Below are positions 24,964 to 33,413 of a stretch of 43,611 nt of DNA, piece by piece. Below the pieces are notes generated by a model. The model saw only the letters and a program-made list of their open reading frames with translations, was not told where the DNA came from and ran no database searches. The stretch covers positions 1 to 43,611 of the forward strand of contig CABKMZ010000008.1 in assembly GCA_902373545.1 (NCBI GenBank), in the 5' to 3' direction. The DNA is from an uncultured Actinomyces sp. (lineage in GTDB: Bacteria > Actinomycetota > Actinomycetes > Actinomycetales > Actinomycetaceae). A program made the position numbers and the translations under genes. Position 1 is the first letter of the stretch; the number at the start of each line of letters is the position of its first letter.

Positions 24964-25063
24964 CGGGCGCTGCGAGGGACAGCCAACAGCCACACAACTG
25001 CGACGTGGCACACACTTCCCTCCGCTGGTTCATCTCGGTTTGGGATTTTCGGCGAGGTATGGC

Positions 25064-25069
25064 TATACT
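25064..25069 (+). promoter_or_regulatory. -10 box of the tRNA-Pro promoter
   Basis: TATACT ends 10 bp before the tRNA 5' end. A TTGGGA at about 25040 is a possible weak -35. Confidence 0.5.
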
Positions 25070-25079
25070 CGTACGGCAC

Positions 25080-25153
<74 letters not shown>

Positions 25154-25160
25154 CGGTGAG

Positions 25161-25191
25161 TCGCCGGGACCGCAAGGTCCCGGCGATTTTA
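25161..25191 (+). terminator. Rho-independent terminator after tRNA-Pro
   Basis: TCGCCGGGACC (25161-25171), GCAA loop, GGTCCCGGCGA (25176-25186), then TTTTAT. Perfect 11-bp stem. Confidence 0.92.
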
Positions 25192-25394
25192 TATGCGCAT
25201 CGTCGAATCAACTGCCAGCTTGGATGCAAAGGGCGGGAACGATAGAGAGCAGCGATCCTACCCATCATCAGCACGGCCGCCGAGGCCCTGCGCGAACACG
25301 GCAACCACGTCCACAATGTAGAGGCCTGCGCCACAAATCTCTTCCACGTCATAAGCTTTGAGTGCATCCATTCTTACGACATCTAGGAGCACCC

Positions 25395-25796
25395 ATGAAG
25401 CGTCGTCTTACTGCCGCCGCTCTCGTCCTCATTTTCCCGCTTAGCATGGCTGCCTGCGGGTCCCAGTCCACGGCTGACGCCTGCCAGGAACTCGCGACGG
25501 CACGCACCTCCGTTCACCAGTACTCGGCCGAACACTCGATTCTGGACATGCCTATCGATGAAGTCCCAGATCATCTGAAGAAGCTGCTGGACATGTACAG
25601 GGACGCCGGCAAGAAGGTCAGCAACAAGGAAGTCAAGGCTGCCTTCAACGACGTCCTCAAGGACCTCGACAAGCACGTTGAATTCTACAGGGACGACACT
25701 CCTACCACGTCGCCGGAATACGAGCAGAATGAGCAAGACATCGACGACCACGGAAAGGTACTGAAGAACCTCTGCGGGTTTACCTTGGACTGGTGA
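25395..25796 (+). CDS. Small lipoprotein, tandem family member 1
   Basis: A 133-residue exported lipoprotein. The signal is MKRRLTAAALVLIFPLSMAAC, with lipobox SMAAC and lipidated Cys21. All family members then read (G/S)SQS, a second Cys about nine residues on, a KKVSNKEVK-type motif in the middle and LCGF near the end, so one disulphide between the two remaining cysteines is possible. The mature part is predicted all-helical and charged. AGGAG lies before the ATG at 25395; the frame is open from 25362 but the signal sequence sets the start. Family unknown to me. Confidence 0.85.
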   Translation: MKRRLTAAALVLIFPLSMAACGSQSTADACQELATARTSVHQYSAEHSILDMPIDEVPDHLKKLLDMYRDAGKKVSNKEVKAAFNDVLKDLDKHVEFYRDDTPTTSPEYEQNEQDIDDHGKVLKNLCGFTLDW

Positions 25797-25822
25797 GCAG
25801 TTGCTGACGCGCACACCATGCC

Positions 25823-25855
25823 GGGAGGGGTGCCCGAGGTGGGTTAACCCCTCCC
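25823..25855 (+). terminator. Possible hairpin after lipoprotein 1
   Basis: GGGAGGGGT (25823-25831) with ACCCCTCCC (25847-25855), 15-base loop, no T-tract. Confidence 0.4.
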
Positions 25856-25861
25856 CGCGCC

Positions 25862-26110
25862 AGCCAGCAGGAGTACGCCGATTTCCTGACAAAGATGACT
25901 GGCATCTACAAGGAATCCGCACAGAAGGTCACCAACAAGGACGTGAAGACTGCCTTCATAGACGTCCTCGACGACCTCGACAAGCTGATTGGCCTACTGA
26001 ATACCGACGAAAACGCGAGCGCGTCACCCGATTATGAGTCCATTCAGGACAGCATGGACACCCACGGGGAGGCACTGAACAACCTCTGCGGCTTCACGTG
26101 GGACCGGTAA
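25862..26110 (+). pseudogene. 5'-truncated copy of the lipoprotein family (member 2)
   Basis: From about 25865 the frame reads QQEYADFLTKMTGIYKESAQK, then VTNKDVK and ends LCGFTWDR, the second half of the family. The signal peptide, lipobox and first cysteines are missing: the preceding bases belong to the terminator hairpin of member 1. An internal ATG at 25895 could give 71 residues but without export. I read this as a deletion remnant. Confidence 0.75.
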
Positions 26111-26225
26111 CCCAACGCTGGTAAGAGGCTCGCTCGGGGAAGACTCCACCGAGCAGCCCCTTGAGCGACACCGCACAGAGTGGTGCCACGGATCACCCAG
26201 TGACCATCCCACAGATTTTTCTCAC

Positions 26226-26275
26226 ACGATAGACTTTCTATCGTACCCATCGTCATCACACATAGGAGCACTCCC
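26226..26275 (+). promoter_or_regulatory. Conserved leader with ACGATAGACTTTC motif before lipoprotein 3
   Basis: ACGATAGACTTTCTATCGT (about 26226-26244) is an inverted repeat, followed by CATCGTCATCACACATAGGAG before the ATG in two parts. ACGATAGACTTTTC (about 26783), and ACGATAGACTCTC (about 27342) stand at the same distance before members 4 and 5, so the family shares a promoter or operator. Confidence 0.6.
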
Positions 26276-26677
26276 ATGAAGCGTCGCATCATCGCCGCTG
26301 CCCTCGTCCTCGTCTTCCCATTCAGCATGGCCGCCTGCAGCTCGCAGTCCAAGACTGCCGCCTGCAAGGAGATCGAGAAGGCCCGCGACGCCGCCCTCGC
26401 CGAGTCGCAGAAGGGCAACATCGACTACACCGACGAGAAGGCTCTCAAGGACTATTTCAAGAAGGTCACCGACGTCTACAAGAAGTCGCTGAAGAAGGTC
26501 AAGAACAAGAAGGTCAAGAAGGCATACAAGGCTGTGCTCGATGACCTCGACAAGTACGTCGACCTGCTGACCAACTCGACCTTGTCCAACTCCTCTGATA
26601 TCGAGACTGTCAGGGACGATCTCACCAAGCACGGCGAAGAGCTGAACAATCTCTGCGGTTTCAAATGGGACAAGTGA
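26276..26677 (+). CDS. Small lipoprotein, tandem family member 3
   Basis: A 133-residue lipoprotein with signal MKRRIIAAALVLVFPFSMAAC and lipobox SMAAC. The middle is very Lys-rich (KKSLKKVKNKKVKKAYK), giving this paralogue a strongly basic helix where others are mixed. Second Cys in KTAAC and last Cys in NLCGFKWDK are kept. A clear terminator follows at 26705. It has its own leader with the ACGATAG motif, so it is likely transcribed separately from member 1. Confidence 0.87.
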   Translation: MKRRIIAAALVLVFPFSMAACSSQSKTAACKEIEKARDAALAESQKGNIDYTDEKALKDYFKKVTDVYKKSLKKVKNKKVKKAYKAVLDDLDKYVDLLTNSTLSNSSDIETVRDDLTKHGEELNNLCGFKWDK

Positions 26678-26704
26678 CGCCTCGCTAGTACCATCCACAC
26701 CGTG

Positions 26705-26733
26705 AGGAGGGAGCCCCAGCGGCTCCCTCCTTT
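26705..26733 (+). terminator. Rho-independent terminator after lipoprotein 3
   Basis: AGGAGGGAGCC (26705-26715) pairs with GGCTCCCTCCT (26721-26731), then TTTCGC. Confidence 0.8.
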
Positions 26734-26828
26734 CGCATCCTGACCCAGTGCGGGCAGCGCCCCTGGCCCACACTTCTTCATGACGATAGACTTTTCAGGC
26801 GTTCATCGTCACACATCAAGGAGTACCC

Positions 26829-27230
26829 ATGACGCGCCGCCTTGCAGCCGCAGCCCTCGTTCTTCTCCTCCCGATCGGCATGGCCGCCTGCAGCTCCCAG
26901 TCCAAAGCCGACGCCTGTGCAGAGATCGAGAAGGCCCGCAACGCTGTTCTGGAGCAGTCCGATTCCCTGGATTCGACAACCGACGCTGACGATTTCAGAA
27001 GCAAGATGGATCTCTTCGTGGGCATCTACAAGGACGCCGCCAACAATGTGTCCAACAAGGAGGTGTCGGCGGCGTACAAGGATGTGCTTGCCGACCTCGA
27101 TAAGATCAACGAGGCGATGGGCGCTGAAACGTTCGATTACTATTCCGACGAGATGCTGGCCCTCACGCAGGATCTGACCGAGCACGGTGACAAGCTCAAC
27201 GAGCTATGCGGCTTCTCATGGGATCGATGA
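26829..27230 (+). CDS. Small lipoprotein, tandem family member 4
   Basis: A 133-residue lipoprotein with signal MTRRLAAAALVLLLPIGMAAC, then SSQSKADAC. This copy is the acidic one: the Lys-rich middle of member 3 is here IYKDAANNVSNKEVSAAYKD. The end is ELCGFSWDR. AAGGAG precedes the ATG and the ACGATAGACTTTTC motif lies about 45 bp upstream. The contrast in charge between paralogues argues that they bind different partners. Confidence 0.87.
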   Translation: MTRRLAAAALVLLLPIGMAACSSQSKADACAEIEKARNAVLEQSDSLDSTTDADDFRSKMDLFVGIYKDAANNVSNKEVSAAYKDVLADLDKINEAMGAETFDYYSDEMLALTQDLTEHGDKLNELCGFSWDR

Positions 27231-27379
27231 CGCTCCGCTGACAGTCTCGCTATCCACGCCCAGGCGCTGTCGACCACCTCGACATGGCGGATAGCCGCAG
27301 CATGAGAGGGCCTGTACCGCGTCTGCGAAAGACGATAGACTCTCGGCGTACCGTCATCACAGCCCCTAGGAACGCTCTC

Positions 27380-27793
27380 ATGAAACGGCGCATTCTCGCA
27401 GCTACTCTCGTTCTCCTCTTCCCGCTCGGCATGGCCGCCTGCGGCTCCCAATCCAAGGCGGCCGCCTGTCGCGAAATCGACAATGCTGTGACTAGCGCCA
27501 ACAAGCAGGCGGAAAAGAAAGGGCAGACCACCAGCAGAGATCCGAAGGTCCTCAGGGACCGGATGGCTGACCTGACATCTTCCTACAAGAAGGCCTCAAA
27601 AAAGGTCAAGAACAAGAAGGTTAAGCCTGTTTTTCAGAGCTTTATCGCTGACATGGAGAGGATCATCGAGCTCTACGACGACGGCGATACCATGTTCTCT
27701 TCCAAGGAGTTCGACAGTGCCATGACAGACATGGAGAATCACGGGAAGAAACTCAGCGACCTGTGCGGCTTCGGATGGGACATTGGAAGCTGA
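27380..27793 (+). CDS. Small lipoprotein, tandem family member 5
   Basis: A 137-residue lipoprotein, MKRRILAATLVLLFPLGMAAC followed by GSQSKAAAC. A basic middle (YKKASKKVKNKKVKP) resembles member 3; the end is DLCGFGWDIGS. The frame is open from 27284, but the signal peptide and the ACGATAGACTCTC leader at about 27342 place the start at 27380. Confidence 0.86.
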   Translation: MKRRILAATLVLLFPLGMAACGSQSKAAACREIDNAVTSANKQAEKKGQTTSRDPKVLRDRMADLTSSYKKASKKVKNKKVKPVFQSFIADMERIIELYDDGDTMFSSKEFDSAMTDMENHGKKLSDLCGFGWDIGS

Positions 27794-27963
27794 CGCGCCA
27801 ATGACGACGCCGTCGAGTCTATCGGAAGGGACAATCCGAGGCCTGCAACCTGCATTGGGATTTCAATAACTAGCAGTCAGTAGACGCACGCAGCATCACC
27901 TGCTTTTTTGAAACGCGGTAAGCTGTCACTGCTTCAACCCACATCACATCAAGGAGTATTCCC

Positions 27964-28371
27964 ATGAAGCGTCGCATCGCTGCAGCCCTTCTCGTCACCC
28001 TGCTTCCCCTCGGCATGGCCGCCTGTGGATCTCAGTCCAAGGCCGACGCCTGCAAGGAGGTCCAGGGCGCTGCCACCAAGGTCGTCGAGGACTTCTCTGC
28101 CTCCAGCGCGGCACTGACGGACCCGCAGGCGCTGAAGGATCAGATGGCCAAGACTGCCGATACCTTCAGGGAAGCCGCCAAGAAGGTCAGCAACAAGGAG
28201 GTCAAGGACGTTCTTGATCCCTACGTGGAGTCCCTGGACAAGCTCAAGGACATGGATCCCGCCGGCGCAATGAGCGGCGACACGGAATACTCCGCCGCCG
28301 TGAGCGATGCCTCCACGAAGGCGAACGCGCTCGCCTCCCTGTGCGGCATCAGCAACGGCCTCAACAAGTGA
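27964..28371 (+). CDS. Small lipoprotein, tandem family member 6
   Basis: A 135-residue lipoprotein, MKRRIAAALLVTLLPLGMAAC then GSQSKADAC. The central AAKKVSNKEVKDVLD motif is kept. The C-terminus, SLCGISNGLNK, differs from the LCGF(x)WD ending of the other members. It is the last of the cluster, with AAGGAG before the ATG and a perfect terminator after it. The gap 27794-27963 shows only an AT-rich leader. Confidence 0.86.
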   Translation: MKRRIAAALLVTLLPLGMAACGSQSKADACKEVQGAATKVVEDFSASSAALTDPQALKDQMAKTADTFREAAKKVSNKEVKDVLDPYVESLDKLKDMDPAGAMSGDTEYSAAVSDASTKANALASLCGISNGLNK

Positions 28372-28393
28372 CACCGCTAACGTCGTCAGGCGT

Positions 28394-28432
28394 GTGAGGG
28401 AGGGATGACCCAATGGGTCATCCCTCCCTCAC
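28394..28432 (+). terminator. Strong hairpin ending the lipoprotein cluster
   Basis: GTGAGGGAGGGATGACCC (28394-28411) and GGGTCATCCCTCCCTCAC (28415-28432): a perfect 18-bp stem. No T-tract follows. 28433-28607 contains only a copy of the dispersed 13-bp word (28481-28493). Confidence 0.75.
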
Positions 28433-28607
28433 GTGTGTCGCCCGCTGCCCGACCTGTTAGTGCGGGCGGCACCCGGCCCAGCCACGGCCTCGTCATTCCA
28501 GGCCCGAGCGCACACACTGCCCCTCACCGATGAGGGCACCACTTCGCGCCTGTCTCATCGCGCCCCGGGTCTTGAGTCTGCCAGGTGACTATCACTAAAC
28601 TAAGGGT

Positions 28608-29510
28608 ATGCACAGTGCCGCGCCGACCACACGCCCCGCCTCCGCACGCGCCCCGAAGACATCCCAGGGCAACACGCGCGGGCGCACCCACAAGCACCCA
28701 CAGACGCGGCAGCACAAGAGTTCCCGCATGCGCGAATTACAGCGCAAGGGCTGGATCTCCGACCAGCACGGCGCATGGACGATGATGGCCCTCCCACCGC
28801 TGCTCGGATGGGCACTGTCCCTGACCTTCGTATGGATGGTCGTCCTCATGCTGGTGGCGTGGGCGATGGCGTTCCAGTTGTTCTCGGCCGTGTGCCTGTG
28901 GGTCAAGACTCCCGCCAAGCGCCGCGGTCGCATCGTGCCCGCGATCCTGACCTACAGCGTCCTCGCAGCCGTTCCCGGCATCACCCTCCTGGCGATGCGC
29001 CCGCAGCTACTGTGGTGGGCAATCGCGTTCGCTCCCTTAGCCTCGTCCGCACTCTTCCTCGTCTGGAAGGGGCGCGAACGCTCCCTGGGTGCCCGCGCGG
29101 CCTCGATTCTGGCGGGCGGCATCATGGGTCCCGTCGCTTTCTCGCTGGCGACAGCAGATGGCTCGCCGACGGCGGTGACCCCGCACGCGTGGGCAGCATG
29201 CACGGTGTTCACGCTGCACTATGTTGGCACGGTGCCGCTGGTGCGCTCGATGATCCGTGGCCGCAAGGACTCGCGCTGGGCCACGGGGGCGGTACTGTTT
29301 CACGCTTGTTGCACGCTCGGCGTGACCGCAGCGTGGTGGTTCGGCGCGCTATCGATGTGGCCCGTTCTCGTGTGGGTGTGCCTGACGGCGCGCGCGTGGG
29401 TGATGCCGACGCTGAGCCGAACCCGCCAGCGTCCCCTCTCCCCCAGGTTGATCGGCTTCACCGAGATCGCTTGGTCGGCTCTGCTGTTCGTGGTGTTGCT
29501 GGTCCCGTAA
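28608..29510 (+). CDS. YwiC-like membrane protein
   Basis: A 300-residue protein with a basic 45-residue N-terminus, then WISDQHGAWTMMALPPLLG, the QHGAW-x(5)-P signature of the YwiC-like family, and about eight membrane helices. YwiC-like proteins are common in Gram-positive bacteria near nitrate/anaerobic genes, but the function is not established. TAAACT ten bases upstream looks like a -10 box, and no ribosome binding site is seen, so the mRNA leader must be very short. Confidence 0.8.
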   Translation: MHSAAPTTRPASARAPKTSQGNTRGRTHKHPQTRQHKSSRMRELQRKGWISDQHGAWTMMALPPLLGWALSLTFVWMVVLMLVAWAMAFQLFSAVCLWVKTPAKRRGRIVPAILTYSVLAAVPGITLLAMRPQLLWWAIAFAPLASSALFLVWKGRERSLGARAASILAGGIMGPVAFSLATADGSPTAVTPHAWAACTVFTLHYVGTVPLVRSMIRGRKDSRWATGAVLFHACCTLGVTAAWWFGALSMWPVLVWVCLTARAWVMPTLSRTRQRPLSPRLIGFTEIAWSALLFVVLLVP

Positions 29511-29573
29511 CCGCATCCGCCTCCTGCGTGGGCGTGTCCGACTGATCGGGCGCGCCCACGCGTTAACAGGTAC

Positions 29574-30638
29574 CTACGCACCGATGTCGTGGGTTCGCGC
29601 GAACTCGGCGGCTACCGAATAGAAGAGGTCATTCTGCTCGCGGCTGCCCACGGAGACGCGCACGCCTTCGCGGAACGGGCGCACGATGAGGCCGACGCGG
29701 GCACATTCGTCGACGAGGCCGTAGACGCTTCCGCGGAGCAGGTAGAAGTTCGACTGTGTGTCGGGGATATCGTATCCGAGGTCGCGCAGGGCGGGAACGA
29801 TACGTTCGCGTTCAGCGACGATGGCGGCAACCGCGCGCTGAACACCCTCGGCGTCTGCGAGCGAGGCCAGGGCGGAGGCGAGCGCAAGGGAGTTGACGCC
29901 GAAGGGCACGAGGAGGGACTGAATCGCGCCGATGACCTCGGCATCGCCGATCGCGTAGCCGACGCGCACGCCAGCCAGGGAGTGTGCCTTGGAGAAGGTC
30001 CGCATGACAACAACGTTGGGGTGGGTCTCGATGAGCGGGACTGCGGTGCGCACGCCGGGTTTGGTCGCAAAATCGATGTAGGCTTCGTCGACGATGATCA
30101 TGACGTCGTCGGGAACGTCCGCGACGAAGGCGGCGATGTCCTCGTAGGTCAGGGCAGGACCCGTCGGGTTGTTAGGCGAGCACACGATGACCGCGACAGT
30201 GTCGGCCGTGATGGCCGCGCGCATCGCGACGAGGTCGTGGCTGCCATCCGGGAGGAGTGGCACGGGAACGGGGTCGGCCCCCACGGTCGGGACGGCGATC
30301 GGGTAGGACTCGAAGGAGCGCCAGGGGAAGACGACCTGGGTGCCCGGCTGGCACACGGCCGACAGTGCGGCCACGAGGATCGCCGAGGAGCCGGTGCCGA
30401 CGCACACCTGGTCGGCGCCGACGCCGAAGCGGTTCCCGAGGGCCTGGCGCAGGGGCGCGGCGGTCAGGTCGGGGTAGCGGTTGATCGTCTGAAGTTCGCG
30501 AGCGATCGCCTCCAAGACGGCGGGGCTGGGCGGGGTCGGCATCTCATTGGATGAGATTTTGACGGCGTCGGGCGCCGACTTGCTGGGCTTGTAACGTGGC
30601 AGGGACAAAACGGCAGGTCGAAAGCGCAAGTTAGTCAT
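29574..30638 (-). CDS. Histidinol-phosphate/aromatic aminotransferase family (HisC/Pat-like)
   Basis: A 354-residue class I/II PLP-dependent aminotransferase. KISSNEMPTPPSP near the start is the HisC-like substrate loop; CSPNNPTGP, VDEAYIDF and TFSKAHSLAGVRVGY supply the PLP-contacting Asn, Asp/Tyr and Lys, and the C-terminal Arg is in GVRVSVG. It could be a histidinol-phosphate aminotransferase or the phenylalanine aminotransferase Pat of actinobacteria; no his genes adjoin, which favours Pat-type. The ATG at 30636-30638 (MTNLRFRPAVLSLPRY) is chosen over an in-frame upstream start at 30686. Confidence 0.88.
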   Translation of the reverse strand: MTNLRFRPAVLSLPRYKPSKSAPDAVKISSNEMPTPPSPAVLEAIARELQTINRYPDLTAAPLRQALGNRFGVGADQVCVGTGSSAILVAALSAVCQPGTQVVFPWRSFESYPIAVPTVGADPVPVPLLPDGSHDLVAMRAAITADTVAVIVCSPNNPTGPALTYEDIAAFVADVPDDVMIIVDEAYIDFATKPGVRTAVPLIETHPNVVVMRTFSKAHSLAGVRVGYAIGDAEVIGAIQSLLVPFGVNSLALASALASLADAEGVQRAVAAIVAERERIVPALRDLGYDIPDTQSNFYLLRGSVYGLVDECARVGLIVRPFREGVRVSVGSREQNDLFYSVAAEFARTHDIGA

Positions 30639-30703
30639 GCGTGTAGTCCTATCCCATGGGGGTGCGCCATGCAAGCAACGTCCCACTGCGCAAGAATGAA
30701 CAA

Positions 30704-31090
30704 ATGGATTTCATTGCTCGATTAGTTGCCACGATGGCCGGACTGTGGGTCACGACCCTCCTTGTTCCGTCGATCTCCATCACGTCGACGACGGCATCGG
30801 AGACCGTCATTGCCCTGGCGGTCATCGCCTTCGTGTTCACCCTGGTGAACTCGATTATCAAGCCCGTCATCAAGACGCTGGCGTTCCCTCTGTACCTCCT
30901 CACGTTCGGTCTGTTTGCGCTGGTGACCAACTCGCTGCTCTTCGCGCTGACGGGCTGGCTGTCCACGTCGCTGGGCATTCCCATGACGACGGGCGGATTC
31001 CTGTCCTGCCTGGCGGGCGCGGTTATCACGTCGCTGGTTGCCTCCGTCGTGTCGGGCGTCCTGCGGGACAAGAAGGCCGACCGCGACTGA
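30704..31090 (+). CDS. Phage-holin-4 family (YvlD-like) membrane protein
   Basis: A 128-residue protein with four hydrophobic segments, starting MDFIARLVATMAGLW. LVNSIIKPVIKTLAFPLYLLTFGLF is the family hallmark (N-x-x-I-K-P-x-x, then T-x-P-x-x-x-x-T-x-G). Despite the name this family is usually chromosomal and not tied to phage lysis; nothing else here is phage-like. The start at 30704 is taken from the family N-terminus; the open frame begins at 30656. Confidence 0.85.
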   Translation: MDFIARLVATMAGLWVTTLLVPSISITSTTASETVIALAVIAFVFTLVNSIIKPVIKTLAFPLYLLTFGLFALVTNSLLFALTGWLSTSLGIPMTTGGFLSCLAGAVITSLVASVVSGVLRDKKADRD

Positions 31091-31107
31091 GCTGGCTTCC
31101 CCTTTCT

Positions 31108-31139
31108 CGAGGCGCATCACTTGTCGGTGATGCGCCTCG
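31108..31139. terminator. Bidirectional hairpin between holin-like gene and T7 lipase-like gene
   Basis: CGAGGCGCATCAC (31108-31120) and GTGATGCGCCTCG (31127-31139), followed by TTT on the plus strand and preceded by AAAGG. The stop codon of the leftward gene (31117-31119) lies inside the stem. Confidence 0.8.
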
Positions 31140-32772
31140 TTTGGTAGTGGTGGATCGTGGTCTGGGTGCGCTCGGTGAGGCCGAGCGCGTGGGTGCGGCG
31201 GGCCTCGGCGACCGCGAGTGCGCCAAGGCCCGGGTCGGACGAGGCCGTGGCTGCGCTCAGGGAGCTCCTGATCTCGTCGACGTAGACGGAGGCGGAGTGT
31301 GAGCACGGGACGGGGTCGGAGACGTCGCACGTGGCCTCGTAGTCGCGGAACATGACGGTGGTGACGTTATCCCCCTGTGTGGCGTAGCCGTCGAGGCCGG
31401 GGACGATGTCGCCAGAGTTCTCGTAGGACAGGACGGGTACGTCGGCGGGGGCGATGGTGGCCGTTGGGGATCCGGCGGTGACGACGGAGACGACGTTGTA
31501 GCGGGAGCGTACGTCCGGGTTTGCGGCGAGTTGGGCGGCCATGATGCCGCCTTGGGAGTGTCCGGCGAATTCGACGGCTTCGCCCGGCGCGATGCCCGCG
31601 TCATCCATCGCCTCCTGGATGGCGTAGAGCTGGTCGGAAGCCATGCCGCCCACGCCCTGGAAGTTGGTGAGCATGTCCTGCGGGCCTTTCTTCCCAGCGC
31701 CGAAGGACTGCGTGCCGCGGATATCGACGGTCCACGAGCGCGTCTGCGTCCCGTCCTCCCCCGTCGTGACGTGCTCCTCGATGGCGATCTCGCCGTTGTT
31801 GGCGTCGCCGCCGTGCATGTCGACGATGTGCTCGATGAGGTCGGCGCTGGTCGGCGCCCCCTCGTAGTGGGTGTCGGGTGCAGCGTCCGGCATCGACGCC
31901 AGCGTCGTGGCCTTTCGTTCTTGAAACCTATCGGGCGATAGCCACAGTCCGATCCCGCCAGCGTGGACGCGCGTATGTCCGTCGGCTGCCTTGATTGCGA
32001 CCCCGTAGCTCGGTCCGCTCCCGAGTCCGCAAGCAGTAAGTCCCAGCACCGTCAGTGCCGCCAAGCCCGAGGCCGGGGCCGTCGATGTGGAGTTGAGGTC
32101 CTGGCTGACGCCGAAGAATGAGAGGCCACGCGCAACGTTCCTGAATACGGGTACCGAGTTGACGTCGAGCGCGAAACGGCCGAGGTCACGCTGGAACTGC
32201 GCGCCCGACATGTCGTCCTTGTGCACGTAAAACAGGAGGCCGTCCATTCCGCTGTTCATCAGATCCCTGGTTCCCACAAACGATGCTGTGAAAGGGTTGA
32301 GTACCGTCGCCAACCAGGGAACCCCCAGGTTATTTGCCACGTCCTGTTGACTGTGAAAGAGGGCGCTCGACACCGCGCCCGCGAGGCCTCCCGTGGCATA
32401 GAACCTGGCCATGCCGAGCGGGGTAAGCTGCGGCCCCGATGCACTGCCGGGAAGAACTTCCCACACCGAGGCAAAGCTGTTTGCGTCGTCGTAGGTCAGG
32501 GCAGCATCACGCAGCTTCCACAGGAGATCATCGACAGCGGCACCCAGGTCATCCAGAGAACTCAGGGCGGTGTTGATCGCGCTGGTGACGCTGCTTGTAT
32601 CGAAAGGGGCCAGGTCGACTTCCCACTGGGCGCAGGTGAGCGCGGCTTTGGATGGCTCGATCGCGAGCAGCTTCTCGTAGGTGAGCGCCGCGTGCGCGAC
32701 GTTCAGTTCGTTCACGTCAACGCTGAAGGCACCGGAGGCAACCGTCACGTGACGATGAGGGTCAAAGGCCAC
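31117..32772 (-). CDS. Putative type VII secretion-linked lipase/esterase (alpha/beta hydrolase)
   Basis: A 551-residue protein. The N-terminal 200 residues are helical and WXG/ESX-like in character, with no signal peptide. A small hydrophobic stretch (GLAALTVLGLTACGLGSG, about 235-252) precedes the catalytic half: DIRGTQSF, then the nucleophile elbow VEFAGHSQGGIMAA (Ser near 413), Asp in YENSGDIVPGLDG and a His in CSHSASVYVDEI. It follows the WXG100-like gene by two bases and starts with GTG. I infer a secreted lipase or esterase effector moved by a type VII system, with the WXG100 protein as partner. No secretion-core gene is in the window. Confidence 0.72.
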   Translation of the reverse strand: MAFDPHRHVTVASGAFSVDVNELNVAHAALTYEKLLAIEPSKAALTCAQWEVDLAPFDTSSVTSAINTALSSLDDLGAAVDDLLWKLRDAALTYDDANSFASVWEVLPGSASGPQLTPLGMARFYATGGLAGAVSSALFHSQQDVANNLGVPWLATVLNPFTASFVGTRDLMNSGMDGLLFYVHKDDMSGAQFQRDLGRFALDVNSVPVFRNVARGLSFFGVSQDLNSTSTAPASGLAALTVLGLTACGLGSGPSYGVAIKAADGHTRVHAGGIGLWLSPDRFQERKATTLASMPDAAPDTHYEGAPTSADLIEHIVDMHGGDANNGEIAIEEHVTTGEDGTQTRSWTVDIRGTQSFGAGKKGPQDMLTNFQGVGGMASDQLYAIQEAMDDAGIAPGEAVEFAGHSQGGIMAAQLAANPDVRSRYNVVSVVTAGSPTATIAPADVPVLSYENSGDIVPGLDGYATQGDNVTTVMFRDYEATCDVSDPVPCSHSASVYVDEIRSSLSAATASSDPGLGALAVAEARRTHALGLTERTQTTIHHYQTRRITDK

Positions 32773-32774
32773 GG

Positions 32775-33131
32775 TTACCGCCTCCCTAGCAAGTCATCAC
32801 TGACCGAGGCTGCGGTAGAAGTCAAAACGGTGCCGTAGAGGTCTGCGAGGGCTACTGCCGTGTTGTATCCGTTCGCCACTGCGGCGGCAGTGCTCACGAG
32901 GAATGCGGTGGCGTTTGCCTCAAGGGTGGGTACGGCGTCCAGAGCCGCCTGAATATCGTCGAGGACTCCCTGGGCCTGAGCCACGACCTCGTCTTTACGC
33001 AAGCGGTAGGAATCGCCTCCCGTGCCCGTCCACTGCGGGCAGGAGGACCCCCTGAGCGCGCATCGCAGAGCATCGACGAGGGCGTAGGCACTATTAAGGG
33101 ACACGGAAACGGCGGCTGTATCGATAGGCAT
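32775..33131 (-). CDS. WXG100/ESX-like small secreted protein
   Basis: A 118-residue helical protein without signal peptide. CPQWTGTGGDSYR near residue 31-43 carries the WXG turn between two helices, as in EsxA/EsxB-type proteins. GAAGGGAG precedes the ATG at 33129-33131. It is the first gene of a two-gene leftward unit with the lipase-like gene and lies behind the TGTGGATA triplet (33218-33283). Confidence 0.78.
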   Translation of the reverse strand: MPIDTAAVSVSLNSAYALVDALRCALRGSSCPQWTGTGGDSYRLRKDEVVAQAQGVLDDIQAALDAVPTLEANATAFLVSTAAAVANGYNTAVALADLYGTVLTSTAASVSDDLLGRR

Positions 33132-33217
33132 GGGGACTCCCTTCAGCGGAAGCGGTGTTGTTACAGGACGCACGCTACGCCCGAGGCCGTGGCTGGTTCT
33201 ACCCGCACGGACAGCCC

Positions 33218-33283
33218 TGTGGATAGCGGGCGACACGAACTACCCCCTGTGGATAGACGCCGCCCGCGTTGGTCTGTGGATAT
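33218..33283 (-). promoter_or_regulatory. Triplet of TGTGGATA boxes between WXG100 and purB
   Basis: TGTGGATAG at 33218 and 33248 and TGTGGATAT at 33275, spaced 30 and 27 bp; an opposite-strand TTATCCACG lies at 33345-33353. The first reads GCCCTGTGGATAGCGGGCGA and then CACGAAC, nearly identical to the site at 9692. Third member of the set with 9695-9761 and 13774-13841. Confidence 0.65.
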
Positions 33284-33413
33284 CTCACGGAGTCACCGGC
33301 ACGAATGCGGAGGCGACCCCCGCACCCAGCCCCGGCCTCGTACGTTATCCACGCCACGAATCGCCGAGCGGACTCGATATCCCGAAGGCCCCTCGTTCTG
33401 GGAAGATAGGGGT

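Noticed and set aside
25206..25380. Gene remnant reading IISTAAEALREHGNHVHNVE
   Set aside because: Helix-like and in frame for about 40 residues, but no start, no homology I recognise and no link to the lipoprotein family; too weak to list as a pseudogene.
30704..31090. Prophage remnant because of the holin family name
   Set aside because: The family is mostly chromosomal and there are no other phage genes nearby.
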